From contig JAFTBA010000134.1 of NCBI GenBank assembly GCA_017458545.1, forward strand, positions 1 through 6,226: a DNA stretch of 6,226 nt. The letters are read 5' to 3'. The position numbers and the translations under genes are program-made. The notes beneath the pieces were generated by a model. The model was not told where the DNA came from. It did no database searches and saw nothing but the letters and a program-made list of their open reading frames with translations. Positions within the stretch are counted from its first letter, which is position 1. Every line of letters begins with the position of its first letter. Of this stretch, positions 5,628 through 6,226 are shown one piece after another. The stretch is from Synergistaceae bacterium (GTDB lineage: Bacteria > Synergistota > Synergistia > Synergistales > Aminobacteriaceae).

Positions 5628-6226
5628 GAATTTTCCGAAGCCGTAGTAATCGCACCGTAAACACCTTCCCGACTCCTGTTCCATTTCCTCCTGAGTCATT
5701 CCTTTTTCGACCAGCTTGAAATCGTGAATACGCTGGTCAATCGGACGTTCGCGCATTTTCACGCGGCCGCACGCAGGTCTGTTATGCGGAACGGGATCAG
5801 GTATTTCAACGGGAAGAGTAATAGGATGATGGAAGCCGAGATATTCATCAATATTAGCAGCTGCTACTTTACCTGCAGCGATAGCCCTGATGACTGTTGC
5901 GGGGCCTGAAACGCAGTCGCCTCCTGAGAATACTCCGTCCATGTTCTCGCCTTTAACCTGCTCGCTGTCGAACGCCTCAATGCAGCCCCATTTGACCGCT
6001 ATGCCTGACTGCTCAAAATTGTAGCTGTCGATACCCTGACCAATTGCAACAACGATGATGTCAGCTTCGATTCTTATGGGTTCGGCTGAAGCGTCTTTAG
6101 GTGCAGGACGGCCGCCTTTGATGTTTGAAATCATCTGCTGTTTAACCCAGAGGGCTTTAGCATTTCCGTCGTCAACTTCGACTTTTAACGGAGCAGCAAG
6201 CTCAATGATTTCGCAGCCTTCAACCT
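5601..6226 (-). CDS. GltD-like FAD/NAD(P)-dependent oxidoreductase, C-terminal fragment
   Basis: The frame is open at the right edge. The Met at 6134 is internal, because 30 in-frame codons upstream (including EGCEIIELAAPLKVEVDDGN) align with the family pattern. The 207 visible residues are the C-terminal part of a pyridine nucleotide-disulfide oxidoreductase of the glutamate synthase small-subunit type. They include IIVVAIGQ (residues 57-64), the FAD-contacting GVFSGGDCVSGPATV (97-111) and the helix AIAAGKVAAANI. The tail carries C188-x2-C191 in GRCLRCD and ends FREGREVKW. GltD-type proteins bind FAD and NAD(P)H and pass electrons to FeS partners. Here the translationally coupled neighbour is an [FeFe]-hydrogenase, so the partner is probably the hydrogenase rather than a GltB glutamate synthase. 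Whether the missing N-terminus has extra FeS or NuoF-like domains cannot be seen. Confidence 0.87.
   Translation of the reverse strand, partial: VEGCEIIELAAPLKVEVDDGNAKALWVKQQMISNIKGGRPAPKDASAEPIRIEADIIVVAIGQGIDSYNFEQSGIAVKWGCIEAFDSEQVKGENMDGVFSGGDCVSGPATVIRAIAAGKVAAANIDEYLGFHHPITLPVEIPDPVPHNRPACGRVKMRERPIDQRIHDFKLVEKGMTQEEMEQESGRCLRCDYYGFGKFREGREVKW

Noticed and set aside
6132..6134. ATG as the start of the GltD-like gene
   Set aside because: Thirty in-frame codons upstream encode family-typical sequence (EGCEIIELAAP) and the core FAD/NAD domains would be missing. The Met is internal.

Overview
The window looks like a chromosomal piece of a strictly anaerobic, probably diderm bacterium of moderate GC. 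The evidence is an [FeFe]-hydrogenase directly coupled to a GltD-like flavoprotein, and a lipoprotein whose +2 residue is not Asp. Synergistota (Synergistetes) or a fermentative Clostridia relative are my best guesses from gene content. No phylogenetic marker is present, so this is inference only.

Layout, left to right. (1) Bases 1-351, plus strand: the last 116 codons of a PD-(D/E)XK nuclease-type protein (AddB/RecB/Cas4-like C-terminus with a Cys cluster), cut by the left edge. (2) Bases 342-406: a compact palindrome-like repeat of G-rich and C-rich 7-bp units. It fills the gap between two convergent genes. (3) Bases 411-3743, minus strand: a 1110-residue lipoprotein metallopeptidase. In order it has a lipobox signal, an InlB/Flg_new repeat, an atrophied bacterial Ig domain, an FTP/PepSY-like propeptide, an M4 (thermolysin-type) catalytic domain, two carboxypeptidase-regulatory-like beta domains and an unrecognised C-terminus. 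(4) Bases 3771-3874: a second, longer copy of the same heptamer repeat, in the same orientation. (5) Bases 3877-5607, minus strand: a complete HndD/HydA-type [FeFe]-hydrogenase. (6) Bases 5601-6226, minus strand: the C-terminal 207 residues of a GltD-like FAD/NAD(P) oxidoreductase, cut by the right edge.

The GltD-like protein and the hydrogenase overlap by 7 bp and are very likely one operon. Together they would exchange electrons between NAD(P)H, FeS clusters and protons/H2. The gene pair fits the 'glutamate synthase-linked' (group A2) class of [FeFe]-hydrogenases. The lipoprotein protease is on the same strand but is separated from the hydrogenase by the terminator-like repeat, so it is probably its own transcription unit.

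The most unusual items are the pair of heptameric hairpin repeats bracketing the protease gene, and the protease active site. The site keeps HExxH and the catalytic His but has Asp where M4 enzymes have the third zinc ligand Glu, and it is unusually rich in cysteines. No gene-free stretch exceeds 300 bases. I see no tRNA, rRNA, CRISPR array, transposase or phage gene, and no convincing wholly new system.
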